This document shows positions 24,102 to 33,532 of a DNA stretch of 64,000 bases, one piece after another. Each line of letters starts with the position of its first letter. The stretch's first letter is position 1. A model generated the notes under the pieces. The model ran no database searches and was not told the origin of the DNA. It saw only the letters and a list, made by a program, of their open reading frames with translations. Location: assembly GCF_024347215.1 (NCBI RefSeq), contig NZ_AP025282.1, positions 3,782,001-3,846,000 of the forward strand, written 5' to 3'. The position numbers were made by a program, and so were the translations under genes. This DNA comes from Aliamphritea ceti (lineage in GTDB: Bacteria > Pseudomonadota > Gammaproteobacteria > Pseudomonadales > Balneatricaceae).

Positions 24102-26252
24102 TTACAAACGGCCGTAATAGCCTTCTTTAAGTGCATCAAACAGGTTCGCAGCAGTATGTGTTTCACCGTCATATTCCACAGTTTCATTACCTGCTAGTTC
24201 GACGCTGCTACCGTCATCTAATGTAAAACGATAACGGGTGTTAGCCAGATCCTGCTCTTTCACCAACACCCCCTGAAACGCCTCCGGATTAAAGCGAAAA
24301 GTCGTGCAGCCTTTTAGCCCCTGTTCCCAGGCATAGTGATAAATGTGCTTAAACTTCTCGTAGGGGTAATCAGTGGGTACATTCGCCGTTTTGGAAATAG
24401 ACGAATCAATCCATTTCTGTGCGGCAGCCTGAACATCTACATGCTGTTGCGGATGAATATCATCAGCGCAAATAAAGTAATCCGGCAGCTGTTGTTCAGG
24501 TGCAGAACTGAAGGGCATAGCCTGAGGGTTAATTAGCTGTCGGTACGCCAGTAATTCATAAGAAAAAACATCTACTTTTTCCTTGGTTTTACGGCCTGCA
24601 CGAATAATATTCCGGCTATAGTGATGGGCAAAACTCGGCTCAATTCCGTTGCTGACATTATTCCCCAGCGACAACGCAATTGTGCCTGTGGGAGCAATCG
24701 AACTGTGATGTGTAAAGCGGCAACCATAACGCGCCAGTTGCTCAACCAATTCAGGCTCTTCACTGGCAATCTTCTGCATGTAATGGCTATAACGGGCATG
24801 TAACACTCTGCCCGGTAACTCATCTCCTGCCTGATAGCCATCGACTTCCATTTCAGGACGTTTACGCAACATTTCCGCAGTCACAGTGAAGACTTCATCC
24901 AGTATAGGTGCAGCGCCCTTTTCACGGGCCAGCCCTAAACCTGTTTGCCAGCCAATAATCGCCATTACTTTGCTAACTTCTTCGGTGAATGCCAGCGATT
25001 CCGGATCACCGTATTTATGCCCAAGCATAGTTATGGCCGAGCCTAACCCCAGATAGCCCATACCATGACGGCGCTTGCTCCATATTTCCTTTCTTTGCTG
25101 TTCCAGCGGCAGGCCATTTATCTCTACCACGTTGTCCAGCATCCGGGTAAATACGGCCACTGTTTCTCTAAAACCTGACCAGTCAAAGTGTGCGTATGCA
25201 GAAAATGGCTGGCGAATAAAACGGGTCAGATTAACCGACCCCAGCAAGCAACTACCATAAGGCGGTAACGGTTGTTCGCCACAGGGATTCGTCGAACGAA
25301 TCGTTTCGCAGAACCAGTTATTGTTCTGTTCATTCACTTTATCGATCAGGATAAATCCCGGTTCAGCAAAATCATAAGTGGCATTCATAATCGAATTCCA
25401 CAGGCCTTTCGCCTTAACCCACTTACTTACCTTACAGGCCACCAGCCCTGAGTCGTTAACCACATAACCATCCTGCAAGGGCCATTCCCGCCAGATGACT
25501 TGCCGACTATCATTCAAGTTCAAAGGCTCTCGCTGCTGAGTCTTCAGGCTAACCGGAAATGCCAGCGGCCATTCAGCATCGGCATCGACCGCTTGCATGA
25601 AGGCATCGGTAATCAGCAGAGAAAGGTTAAACTGCCGCAGGCGACCGTCTTCACGCTTAGCTTTAATGAACGCCAGCACATCCGGATGACCAATATCAAA
25701 AGTCGCCATCTGAGCACCACGACGACCACCCGCAGAAGACACGGTGAAACACATCTTGTCGAACACATCCATGAATGAAAGCGGGCCTGATGTATAGGCC
25801 CCTGCGCCAGACACGTAGTCCCCGGCCGGACGTAACGTCGAAAACTCATAGCCAATGCCGCAGCCCGCTTTCAGTGTTAAACCCGCTTCGTGATTACGGC
25901 CAAGAATGTCATCCATAGAATCGGCAATGCTGCCGGACACCGTACAGTTTATGGTAGAAGTTGCAGGTTTATGCTGCTGAGCACCAGCATTTGCGATAAC
26001 CCGCCCGGCAGGCACGGCACCATTACGCAAGGCTTGCAGAAACTTCTCATACCAGTACGCCTGTAACTCATCTCCCTGTTCAACCGCAGCCAGCGCCCTG
26101 GCAACCCGCTGCAGCGTGTCATCAATATCTGTATCGACTACCTCACCCTGTCTCGATCGCAACCGGTACTTACTGTCCCAGATATCTCGGGAAGCCTCTT
26201 GTAAGGTTAATTGAGCCAGCTCCGTATCGCATTCAGATTGCAGGGTGTTCAT
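24102..26252 (-). CDS. nrdJa: Class II (B12-dependent) ribonucleotide reductase large subunit NrdJa, copy 1
   Basis: 716 residues with a complete active site: first redox cysteine C103 (TINCTVSGS), radical cysteine C324 with its glutamate (TNPCGEQPLPP) and second redox cysteine C335 (YGSCLLGSVNL). It reduces ribonucleotides with adenosylcobalamin, without needing or being harmed by oxygen. It is first in the tandem a-b-a-b array. A perfect FNR/ANR-type box lies about 100 bp upstream, suggesting induction at low oxygen. I found no B12-box riboswitch in the leader. Confidence 0.95.
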   Translation of the reverse strand: MNTLQSECDTELAQLTLQEASRDIWDSKYRLRSRQGEVVDTDIDDTLQRVARALAAVEQGDELQAYWYEKFLQALRNGAVPAGRVIANAGAQQHKPATSTINCTVSGSIADSMDDILGRNHEAGLTLKAGCGIGYEFSTLRPAGDYVSGAGAYTSGPLSFMDVFDKMCFTVSSAGGRRGAQMATFDIGHPDVLAFIKAKREDGRLRQFNLSLLITDAFMQAVDADAEWPLAFPVSLKTQQREPLNLNDSRQVIWREWPLQDGYVVNDSGLVACKVSKWVKAKGLWNSIMNATYDFAEPGFILIDKVNEQNNNWFCETIRSTNPCGEQPLPPYGSCLLGSVNLTRFIRQPFSAYAHFDWSGFRETVAVFTRMLDNVVEINGLPLEQQRKEIWSKRRHGMGYLGLGSAITMLGHKYGDPESLAFTEEVSKVMAIIGWQTGLGLAREKGAAPILDEVFTVTAEMLRKRPEMEVDGYQAGDELPGRVLHARYSHYMQKIASEEPELVEQLARYGCRFTHHSSIAPTGTIALSLGNNVSNGIEPSFAHHYSRNIIRAGRKTKEKVDVFSYELLAYRQLINPQAMPFSSAPEQQLPDYFICADDIHPQQHVDVQAAAQKWIDSSISKTANVPTDYPYEKFKHIYHYAWEQGLKGCTTFRFNPEAFQGVLVKEQDLANTRYRFTLDDGSSVELAGNETVEYDGETHTAANLFDALKEGYYGRL

Positions 26253-26352
26253 GCACAGTTACTCCATCCAGTAGTAATTCACAAAGAATAACCAGACGCA
26301 CAACAAGCACATCTAGTGCATGGATAGTAATTTACATACCAGATATAGTTGC

Positions 26353-26366
26353 TTGATATAAATCAA
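26353..26366. promoter_or_regulatory. FNR/ANR box upstream of the nrdJ array
   Basis: TTGAT-ATAA-ATCAA is a perfect match to the FNR/ANR consensus TTGAT-N4-ATCAA and is extended to a 7-bp inverted repeat (GCTTGAT/ATCAAGC). Its centre is about 107 bp upstream of the nrdJa copy 1 start. Confidence 0.75.
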
Positions 26367-26519
26367 GCGACACATAAGAGAGATCAAAACAGGCGCATAG
26401 ATAAGTAGGAATTAAAAAGAAATATGAAGAATAAACACGGAATAAGGAAGAGTAACACGGTGCTGAAAGTGACAATAATGACCTGCTTAGCTAACAGACC
26501 AAACACTTAAAGCCCCGTT

Positions 26520-26837
26520 TTATTTATCTTCAGAAAGACCGGAAATACTTAAGTCAGGCAGATCAGCCTTTCCAATAATAATCATTACAATACCGCAGGT
26601 AGAAAAGAAAAATGTAGATGCTAGATAGCTGGCCGTAATCACATCTTCCATGCCAAGCGTTTGTGATTCCAGATAGGTCATCACCAAACAAAATAACGCT
26701 ATGATCTGACAGAAAATACCTGCAGCCATAGATGTTTTTTGTAACAAACCTTTTTTCTTTAAGGGCCGGATACTTTCAGCGCAACTCTTAACAGCGCCGT
26801 TATTCACAGATTCGTTTTTACCAGATGAGTGTTTCAT
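26520..26837 (-). CDS. Small two-helix membrane protein, unknown
   Basis: 105 residues. A charged N-terminus (about 35 residues) is followed by two hydrophobic segments (TSMAAGIFCQIIALFCLVM and ITASYLASTFFFSTCGIVM) and a polar tail ending SISGLSEDK. No family is recognised and the ribosome-binding site is weak. It lies upstream of the nrdJ array on the same strand with the FNR box between them, so it is not part of that transcript by position. Confidence 0.55.
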   Translation of the reverse strand: MKHSSGKNESVNNGAVKSCAESIRPLKKKGLLQKTSMAAGIFCQIIALFCLVMTYLESQTLGMEDVITASYLASTFFFSTCGIVMIIIGKADLPDLSISGLSEDK

Positions 26838-27033
26838 GGGGCACAGCTCTCAGACAAGTCAGAGCTAAGATACTAGCACCTCAGGCATAGGCATTTTTGC
26901 AAATACACGCGTTAGTTGATCTGAGTCGCTTAAAGCATTTATATCGCGGGCCAGAACTTTCAGTATTACCCAACTTCCTCAAAGCTCTCACCCAAATACA
27001 AGCATGTAGTAAACGGCAAACTGAAAAATGCGT

Positions 27034-27921
27034 TCAAGTATGTTCTGACGACAGCAACTCAAGAAACTCACGAACTAATGGCTGCTCACTAGTATTCGTT
27101 TTGCATAGCCCGTAAATAGAAGACATCAGATATAGCTCATCAATAGCCAGTTTTTTGAATTGATTTTTATCTACCCAATACTGAGCATAATGCTCGGGAA
27201 GCAAACCAATATATTCTCCACTTAACGTCAGCAAAGATACACTGTCTAAGTGGTTGCAAATATTAATATTATGGAAATATCCAAGTATTGGATTGGACTT
27301 TTCATGCGTACAGGTTGCTAAGCCTAATTCTTTTACATCCTCTAATGAGACTAAGCCGTTTTTATATGCACCATGATTGATCGCAGAAATATACGGAAAT
27401 GAGCGTTCTTTATATAAAAGTGTTGATTCCAGACCTGATATTCTTCTGGATATATAGCTAATACCAATATCTATTTCGTTGTTAATTAATTTCAGAATAA
27501 TCTCATCTGCTGAACAAGTCACAACTTTAAAATTAACGTTAGCCTGTTTAGATTTAAAGCTGCGCATAGCATCATGAACATGGCACCCAGAATCCTGAGC
27601 AATATTATCAATCACACCCAAAGTAATCGATGAAGCAGATCTGTGTTTTAAATTATTAATGTCTATTGAATGCTGATCAATTGATTTCAATAGCCTCAAC
27701 GCAGACTGATAATACTCTTCGCCTTCAGGAGTTAATTCAAACCCTCCCCGTCCCCGGTTACACAGCCTTACACTTAACCTGGCTTCCAATGAAGAAATAT
27801 ATTTGCTGATCGATGAACAATTGAGATCCAACATTGCTTCAGCATTGGTGAATCCCTGGCAATCAACGACCGTAACAAACACTTTGAGGTATTTAAGATC
27901 AATATCATGAAATGCAATCAT
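27034..27921 (-). CDS. LysR-family transcriptional regulator
   Basis: 295 residues from the ATG at 27921 (MIAFHDIDLKYLKVFVTVVD), which puts the LysR helix-turn-helix (NAEAMLDLNCSSISKYISSLE) in its usual place; an in-frame start 90 bp upstream would add an unneeded leader. The C-terminal part looks like a periplasmic-binding-type effector domain (TLGVIDNIAQDSG, EIDIGISYISRR). It lies 118 bp after the ureohydrolase on the same strand and probably controls that locus. Confidence 0.85.
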   Translation of the reverse strand: MIAFHDIDLKYLKVFVTVVDCQGFTNAEAMLDLNCSSISKYISSLEARLSVRLCNRGRGGFELTPEGEEYYQSALRLLKSIDQHSIDINNLKHRSASSITLGVIDNIAQDSGCHVHDAMRSFKSKQANVNFKVVTCSADEIILKLINNEIDIGISYISRRISGLESTLLYKERSFPYISAINHGAYKNGLVSLEDVKELGLATCTHEKSNPILGYFHNINICNHLDSVSLLTLSGEYIGLLPEHYAQYWVDKNQFKKLAIDELYLMSSIYGLCKTNTSEQPLVREFLELLSSEHT

Positions 27922-28038
27922 ATCAATGCCTGCCCGATTCAATAATGTCTGATAGATACCCTGATTATATGATAAAAAAAGTGGAGGATTACCCTCCACA
28001 AAGTCTGACAAAACTTTACTTACCGCATAGCTACTTAC

Positions 28039-28992
28039 CTAAACGACATCCTTTCTATCCACAGACTTCAGACACAGATATTCGAGTGCTATTTGCGCTG
28101 CAGCAAAAGACGTTATATTCCCTACATCATAGGTAGGTGAAACTTCAACAACGTCCATACCTATAAAATTAATGCCTGTCAGGCCGCGTAAGATGCCCAG
28201 AACCTGATCCGATGATAACCCTCCCATAACAGGTGTTCCGGTACCCGGTGCAAACGCAGGATCTAAACAATCAATATCGAACGTTAGATACGCTTTATTA
28301 CTACGTACTACATTTTTAATTTCACTGACAGTGGCTGAAATACCGTGTTCATGCACCCACGGCGAAGACAACACAACAAACTTATCCTTTTTATAATATT
28401 CAGTTCTTATACCTATCTGCACTGACCTTTCAGGATCAACCAAGCCTTCCTGAACAGCGTGAAAAAACATCGACCCATGATCATAAGTATTACCATGTGG
28501 ATCCGTATCAGTATGTGCATCAAAATGAATCAGCGATAAAGGCCCGTGCACCTTTGCCAGCTCACGCAGTACAGGCAGAGTGATAAAATGATCACCTCCC
28601 AGACACAGAGTTTCAGCACCTGATTTAACTATATCTGCCACATCTTTCTGCGTTTTCTCGACCAGATCTGCCGGATTACCATATTCAAAATTCACATCGC
28701 CATAATCAACAATGGCAAGCCTGTTAAATGGATTAAACTCCCAATGAAACTGTTTATTCCACCAGGCCATATCTGCACTGATCTGACGAATAGAAGCCGG
28801 ACCAAAACGTGCACCCGGACGGAAACTCGTAGCTAGGTCACAGGGAACACCTAAAACAGCAATATCCACACCTGTCAGGTCACGGGTATATCGGCGGCGC
28901 ATAAAGGTTGGTAAACCCGCAAAAAGCAACTCCTGGCTCGATCCGTATAATGCTTTTAATTCCGGAGAATTATTCAACTCTGTCATTTTCAC
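28039..28992 (-). CDS. Agmatinase-family ureohydrolase
   Basis: 317 residues. All binuclear-manganese motifs are present: GGDHFITLP, HFDAHTDTD and TFDIDCLDPAFAPGTGTP. The family cleaves guanidino groups to urea plus an amine (agmatine, guanidinobutyrate, guanidinopropionate and relatives). Substrate cannot be assigned by motif alone. It is the middle gene of an MFS transporter - ureohydrolase - LysR set, which suggests uptake and breakdown of one guanidino compound. Confidence 0.88.
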   Translation of the reverse strand: MKMTELNNSPELKALYGSSQELLFAGLPTFMRRRYTRDLTGVDIAVLGVPCDLATSFRPGARFGPASIRQISADMAWWNKQFHWEFNPFNRLAIVDYGDVNFEYGNPADLVEKTQKDVADIVKSGAETLCLGGDHFITLPVLRELAKVHGPLSLIHFDAHTDTDPHGNTYDHGSMFFHAVQEGLVDPERSVQIGIRTEYYKKDKFVVLSSPWVHEHGISATVSEIKNVVRSNKAYLTFDIDCLDPAFAPGTGTPVMGGLSSDQVLGILRGLTGINFIGMDVVEVSPTYDVGNITSFAAAQIALEYLCLKSVDRKDVV

Positions 28993-29067
28993 ATCTCACT
29001 TTTATATCTTTTCAAATGGCTGCCGAGCGTTATTAACACCGCTGAAAAACAGCAGCCGGTATCGGTA

Positions 29068-30237
29068 TCAGCTGCCAGAAACAGGACTGTTAAGAGTGGT
29101 CGTTTGCTGCGAATGCCTGAGTAGCGGCAGAACAAGAAGAAAACCTGCTATCATAAAACCAGTCGATACCGTAGCAAGAATGCCGTAGCCATTTTCACCT
29201 ACCAGGTTTGCAGCAATGAAAGGCCCAAAAGCTAAACCGGCACCTATCGCAGCATTGGCCATAGCAAGCGTTCGACCTGAAGCATCAACAGCGGCGCAAG
29301 CACCCATAAGATAAGGCAGTAAGAAACTCCAAAGACCAAAGAAAAGACAGCAAGCTGCTGCGTAAGTAGCGAACGCTACCTGATCGATAGTGAATAAATA
29401 GAAAGACAAAATACAACCGGCCGTGCCAATAATTACAGGTATGCTTCGCCCACAACGAGAACCCATTTTTGCTGCTAATCCACCACCCAGAAGACCAGCG
29501 ACAGACATTGCAGAAAAACTGATTCCGATATCTTCAGGGCTCAGGCCTGCCTGATTCCCAATTCTTTCTAAGTAAGTGTAAATAGCCATTAAACCTATAT
29601 ATACAAGGAATATGGCAACTACTCCTGATGCAGCTTTTTTAAATACTGCCGGGTCAACTTTACTGATATTACGATTTTGAGACAAAGCCTGTTCTGGTAT
29701 GAAACTGAATAGCAGTCCACCCAGTAATAACAGCCCGGTTAAAACCAGAAAACCGCCATTTACACTGATATCCCAAAAATACTGGAAGCCCACCAGTCCA
29801 AATCCAGCCTGAAAAACCAGCCACCAGCCATAAGCAGAATCCGGATCACGCATCTGACCAATAACCGCAAAAGTCACCGCCGTTAGAACACCACCTCCCA
29901 GACCTGAGACAAACCGAACCGCCAGAAGCGTATCGTAGTCCGATATGTTTCCAGAAAGAGCATTCGCGGCAACCATCAGCGCGATACAGGCAAGACTTAA
30001 TTTACGCCAGTTCACTTTATGGATGAAAAAGAATGATGACAGGGTTCCAATGGTATATCCCAACATATCGGAAGTCGCGACAAAGCCAGCCTGCTGATCC
30101 GTCATCCCCAGATGCTCAACCATCCCACCAACAAGCATTGGTAAAAAAATGATTACAAGCGCTGGTAAAGTACACAGATAAACATTAGCGAAAACGGACG
30201 GCCATCCATTTATGTCATAAGATTTCGAGTTATTCAT
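29068..30237 (-). CDS. MFS transporter
   Basis: 389 residues with about 12 membrane segments. Loop 2-3 and the helix 4 region (FVSGLGGGVLTAVTFAVIG) and a second half starting near SPEDIGISFSAMSVAGLLGGG show the 6+6 MFS layout. The N-terminal tail is short and cytoplasmic. It is the first gene of the ureohydrolase locus, 75 bp upstream of that gene, so a guanidino compound or polyamine is the likely substrate by context only. Confidence 0.85.
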   Translation of the reverse strand: MNNSKSYDINGWPSVFANVYLCTLPALVIIFLPMLVGGMVEHLGMTDQQAGFVATSDMLGYTIGTLSSFFFIHKVNWRKLSLACIALMVAANALSGNISDYDTLLAVRFVSGLGGGVLTAVTFAVIGQMRDPDSAYGWWLVFQAGFGLVGFQYFWDISVNGGFLVLTGLLLLGGLLFSFIPEQALSQNRNISKVDPAVFKKAASGVVAIFLVYIGLMAIYTYLERIGNQAGLSPEDIGISFSAMSVAGLLGGGLAAKMGSRCGRSIPVIIGTAGCILSFYLFTIDQVAFATYAAACCLFFGLWSFLLPYLMGACAAVDASGRTLAMANAAIGAGLAFGPFIAANLVGENGYGILATVSTGFMIAGFLLVLPLLRHSQQTTTLNSPVSGS

Positions 30238-30626
30238 AAGTCATAGTTCCACTTCTTATTTTTATTAACGAAAAGCATAGAACTATTACTTTCTTACACT
30301 TCAAGCCTTCTTAAAATATTCAATATTTAAACCTCTCTTTCATTAAAAGAAAGTAATCTGGAGTGGGCTTACAAAACTGATAAATCGGACACTGAAAACG
30401 CTTACTGAATAGTCTGTTCTGAATAACCTATGCTGAAGAACCTTTTTCAATAACCTGGCCATTCCATTGTTGAATGTTCAACAAACAACTAAGATGCCTG
30501 ACTGAATACCCTAAAGTCAGTCATGCTGAGAACACTGCAAAGCTGATGCGATAACGTATAAGTAAGCATTCTTCCAGAATTTACAATCAACGCACTCTTC
30601 ACTCCCCAGAGCGATATACCAATATC
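30238..30626. other. Divergent promoter region of the MFS and Rho-like genes
   Basis: An AT-rich 389-bp gap with no credible reading frame. It must hold the promoters of both flanking genes. A short CTTTC/GAAAG inverted repeat is present near 30338-30356. Nothing else stands out. Confidence 0.35.
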
Positions 30627-31586
30627 ATGACGCGAAAAATACTATCGCTGAAAGGCAAAAGAAAGACTCCGTCCAAACCTGTAGAAGAAACGACCGAAGA
30701 GGTCTTTGATAAAGACCCTGTAAAGCGTTTCATGAATGGCGTTGCTGTCCATCCGTCGCCAGGTATCCGCCTGGAGTCAGGCTCGGAGCACTTCGCCGCT
30801 CGCGCAATGGATTTAATCACCCCGATTGGAATGGGTCAGCGAGGCTTAATTGTTGCCCCCCCAGGTTCTGGCAAAACAACTCTTTTGAAACATGTCTGCC
30901 AGGCGGTAAGCGAAGCTTACCCTGACATAAAGCTTTATGCGTTGCTCATTGATGAGCGACCGGAAGAAGTCACTGATTTTAAACGCAGTGTAAGCGCCGA
31001 TGTGCACGCGTCATCCTCAGATGAAAGCTATGCTCAACACGTTCGCGTGGCCAACAATCTTCTTAACATTGCCCGTAAGCAAGCTGGCGAAGGTCATGAT
31101 GTCATGATTGTTATCGACTCGCTGACACGGCTATCACGCGTCCATAATGCCGAACGCAAAAGCAGTGGCCGTACTATGTCGGGCGGCGTTGACGCCAGAG
31201 CACTGGAAATACCCCGAAAACTGTTTGGCGCAGCAAGAAAGATTGAAAACGGTGGATCACTGACAATTCTGGCAACTGTACTCGTTGATACCGGCAGCCA
31301 GATGGATCAGGTGATTTTTGAGGAGTTCAAAGGCACCGGTAACATGGAAGTCGTGTTATCACGGGAAGCGGCTGACCGGCGGGTATTCCCCGCACTGAAT
31401 ATTGCTAAAAGCAGCACCCGCCGTGAAGAACTGCTGCTGAACTCAAAAGATATTCAAAACATAAAAGCGTTACGCAGAGCACTGACCAACCTTAAACCGA
31501 TAGAAGGTGCCAAAAAACTTATCGCGTTACTCGAAAAATACCCGACAAATGCAGAGCTATTAGAAGCATTTTCGCTCAAAGGCTGA
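30627..31586 (+). CDS. Rho-like ATPase lacking the N-terminal RNA-binding domain
   Basis: 319 residues against about 419 for normal Rho. The motor domain is complete: P-loop APPGSGKTT (K83), DERPEEVTDFKRSV, Walker B VMIVIDSLTRLSR (D164), Q-loop SGRTMSGGVDA and EEFKGTGNMEVVLSREAADRR. The helical and cold-shock-like primary RNA-binding region of Rho is absent; a 30-residue charged leader (KRKTPSKPVEETTEEV) precedes the motor. The upstream frame has no alternative start before a stop, so this is not a mis-called start. It is probably a second, specialised Rho. Confidence 0.88.
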   Translation: MTRKILSLKGKRKTPSKPVEETTEEVFDKDPVKRFMNGVAVHPSPGIRLESGSEHFAARAMDLITPIGMGQRGLIVAPPGSGKTTLLKHVCQAVSEAYPDIKLYALLIDERPEEVTDFKRSVSADVHASSSDESYAQHVRVANNLLNIARKQAGEGHDVMIVIDSLTRLSRVHNAERKSSGRTMSGGVDARALEIPRKLFGAARKIENGGSLTILATVLVDTGSQMDQVIFEEFKGTGNMEVVLSREAADRRVFPALNIAKSSTRREELLLNSKDIQNIKALRRALTNLKPIEGAKKLIALLEKYPTNAELLEAFSLKG

Positions 31587-31816
31587 CACTTCCATCGGCA
31601 AAATGAGGTAGCGAAAATTGACGCCTATCTCATTTAGATGATTCTCATATCAGCAATTATTCCCTGCCTTTCCTTAATACATTCAGCGCCCCCTTTCCTC
31701 TGGATAAACAATAACCAGAAAAATTGATCTGCCTCAGCTCTTTAGATATCAAATCGCTGTAAGCCCCGTATTCGTTACTACAATCAAGTTATCTAATATA
31801 ACGAAAGAAGGAAGCA

Positions 31817-32233
31817 ATGATGTTTAACAAAATTTTGATTCCTCTGGATTTTACCGATTCGGATACACAGAAACGTGCTTTATCTATTGCGACTGACCTG
31901 GCCAAATCCCAAGGTGCTGAACTCCACGCGGTAAGTGTCGGTAGCAGCCTTCCCGGCGCTACCGCCCGTACAGAAGAAGAACGGATATCTCATCTCGATG
32001 ATGTAGTCGCAAGCATTCATGCTACTTATGGTATTGAAGCGATTGCGCATGAAATTCATTCTGTCGATCCTGCCGCTGAAATCGATAAGCTACTTCTGCA
32101 ATCGATTGATGACTTAAATATCGATCTGGTGATTATGTCTTCTCACGTACCGGGAATCATGGAATATTTCTTTTCCGCACACGCAGGATACGTCGCCTCA
32201 CACGCGAAAGTATCTGTTTTTGTCGTGCGCTAA
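31817..32233 (+). CDS. Universal stress protein (UspA family)
   Basis: 138 residues. It has the Usp fold with N-terminal KILIPLDFTDSDTQKRALSIA. The C-terminal end (LVIMSSHVPGIMEYFFSAHAGYV) does not clearly show the G-2x-G-9x-G-S/T ATP-binding pattern, so it may be a non-ATP-binding UspA type. The ATG at 31817 follows AAAGAAGGAAGCA. It is a single-gene transcript ended by the hairpin at 32246. Confidence 0.88.
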   Translation: MMFNKILIPLDFTDSDTQKRALSIATDLAKSQGAELHAVSVGSSLPGATARTEEERISHLDDVVASIHATYGIEAIAHEIHSVDPAAEIDKLLLQSIDDLNIDLVIMSSHVPGIMEYFFSAHAGYVASHAKVSVFVVR

Positions 32234-32245
32234 AAACTCATGGAT

Positions 32246-32275
32246 AAACGGGGCAGCAAATACACAGCCCCGTTT
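32246..32275. terminator. Bidirectional terminator between usp and the GcvT-like gene
   Basis: A 9-bp perfect stem AAACGGGGC/GCCCCGTTT with a 12-nt loop lies between two convergent genes. The A/T edges serve both strands. Confidence 0.7.
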
Positions 32276-32320
32276 AGTTACAACAACTTAGTAGAGTAAA
32301 ACTTGCTGCTAAAGCAGCTA

Positions 32321-33430
32321 TTATCCCGCATGCGTCCGCACTTTCTGCGGATCATAAAACGGCATTTCACTCACCTTCGCTTTATACTCCGTACCATCTT
32401 CAGCAACGGCCGTTAGCTCAGTACCTGGTGCAGCAACCTCCGGCGATACATGCCCCAGTGCCAGTGATTTATTCATTCGGTGTGACCAGCACGGGCTGTT
32501 TACCACACCAACCTCTGCACCGTTGAGTTTCAATACCTCACCTCCGGCCAGACTGTCGTTATGATCAATCACCAGACCAGCAGGTAATATTTTTGGTGAA
32601 AGCTCTGCTGCTAAAGCAGCTTGCTTGCCACGGAATTCACCCTTATTACGATTAACCGTAAAACCAAGCCCTACTTCCCAGGGCGTATGTTCGGTGGTCA
32701 TGTCATAACCGTAAAACAGTAATCCGGCTTCAATACGGACTTTATCCAGCGCGGTGAATGAACAGGGCAAAACACCCTCAGCAGCCCCTTCGGTTAACAG
32801 GCTGTCCCAAATACTGCCGGCACAAGCTTCATCCACTAATATTTCATAGCCGCGCTCACCTGAATAGCCGGTACGGGAAATCCGACATGCATGCCCAAAC
32901 AGTTCGACCGCCTGATGGTGAAAATATGCCAGGCTGTTCAGATCTGTTGAGCAAAAACGGTTCAGCAACGCCAGCGCTTTTGGTCCCTGCAAAGAGAGAT
33001 TATGCAGCGTATCATCCAGTTCAATACTGACATTCAAGCCTTCTGCTGACTCCTGTAAGCACGCCATACTGTCACCGGAACCATGACAAAATAACCACTC
33101 ATCGCCACCGTTATTGGCGATAATAGCATCATCACATACCGTTCCCTGTGCCGTCAGAATGGCCCCATAGACAGACTTACCGGTATAGATACCTGTCATA
33201 TCCCGGGTAATCACATGATCCACCACCTTCAGTGCATCCGCCCCCCGCAAATACACTTTTTTTAAGGGTGACATGTCGAATAACCCGGCAGCTTCACGCA
33301 CCGCATCATGCTCTGCACAGGGGTCCGATGAATACGACCAGGCAGTGCCCATACCATTCCAGTCTTCCAGTTCAGAACCCAGCGCACGGTGACGGCTTGC
33401 CAGTACAGAATGTCGTGTAGATTCGCTCAT
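32321..33430 (-). CDS. GcvT-like aminomethyltransferase / THF-dependent demethylase
   Basis: 369 residues with the full GCV_T layout: N-terminal folate-binding part (LFDMSPLKKVYLRGADAL, VYGAILTAQGTVCDD), the YSGERGYEI motif, and the C-terminal barrel (VGVVNSPCWSHRMNKSLALGHV). The family transfers a one-carbon unit from an N- or S-methyl substrate to tetrahydrofolate. It is not in a gcvTHP operon; it pairs with an MttB-like methyltransferase 102 bp upstream, so it more likely acts in methylated-amine or betaine breakdown. Confidence 0.85.
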   Translation of the reverse strand: MSESTRHSVLASRHRALGSELEDWNGMGTAWSYSSDPCAEHDAVREAAGLFDMSPLKKVYLRGADALKVVDHVITRDMTGIYTGKSVYGAILTAQGTVCDDAIIANNGGDEWLFCHGSGDSMACLQESAEGLNVSIELDDTLHNLSLQGPKALALLNRFCSTDLNSLAYFHHQAVELFGHACRISRTGYSGERGYEILVDEACAGSIWDSLLTEGAAEGVLPCSFTALDKVRIEAGLLFYGYDMTTEHTPWEVGLGFTVNRNKGEFRGKQAALAAELSPKILPAGLVIDHNDSLAGGEVLKLNGAEVGVVNSPCWSHRMNKSLALGHVSPEVAAPGTELTAVAEDGTEYKAKVSEMPFYDPQKVRTHAG

Positions 33431-33532
33431 AACTGCTTTTCCTTATTTTCAGAATGCTTGTTGAAAGAGGGTTTTGATTAAAATACTTGTCTTAAAAGCA
33501 CCCGCTAAACACATAGCAGGTAAGAAGGTGGG

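Noticed and set aside
26253..26519. Cobalamin riboswitch or NrdR box upstream of nrdJ
   Set aside because: I looked for a B12 box and for the paired NrdR boxes and saw neither; only the FNR-type site is clear.
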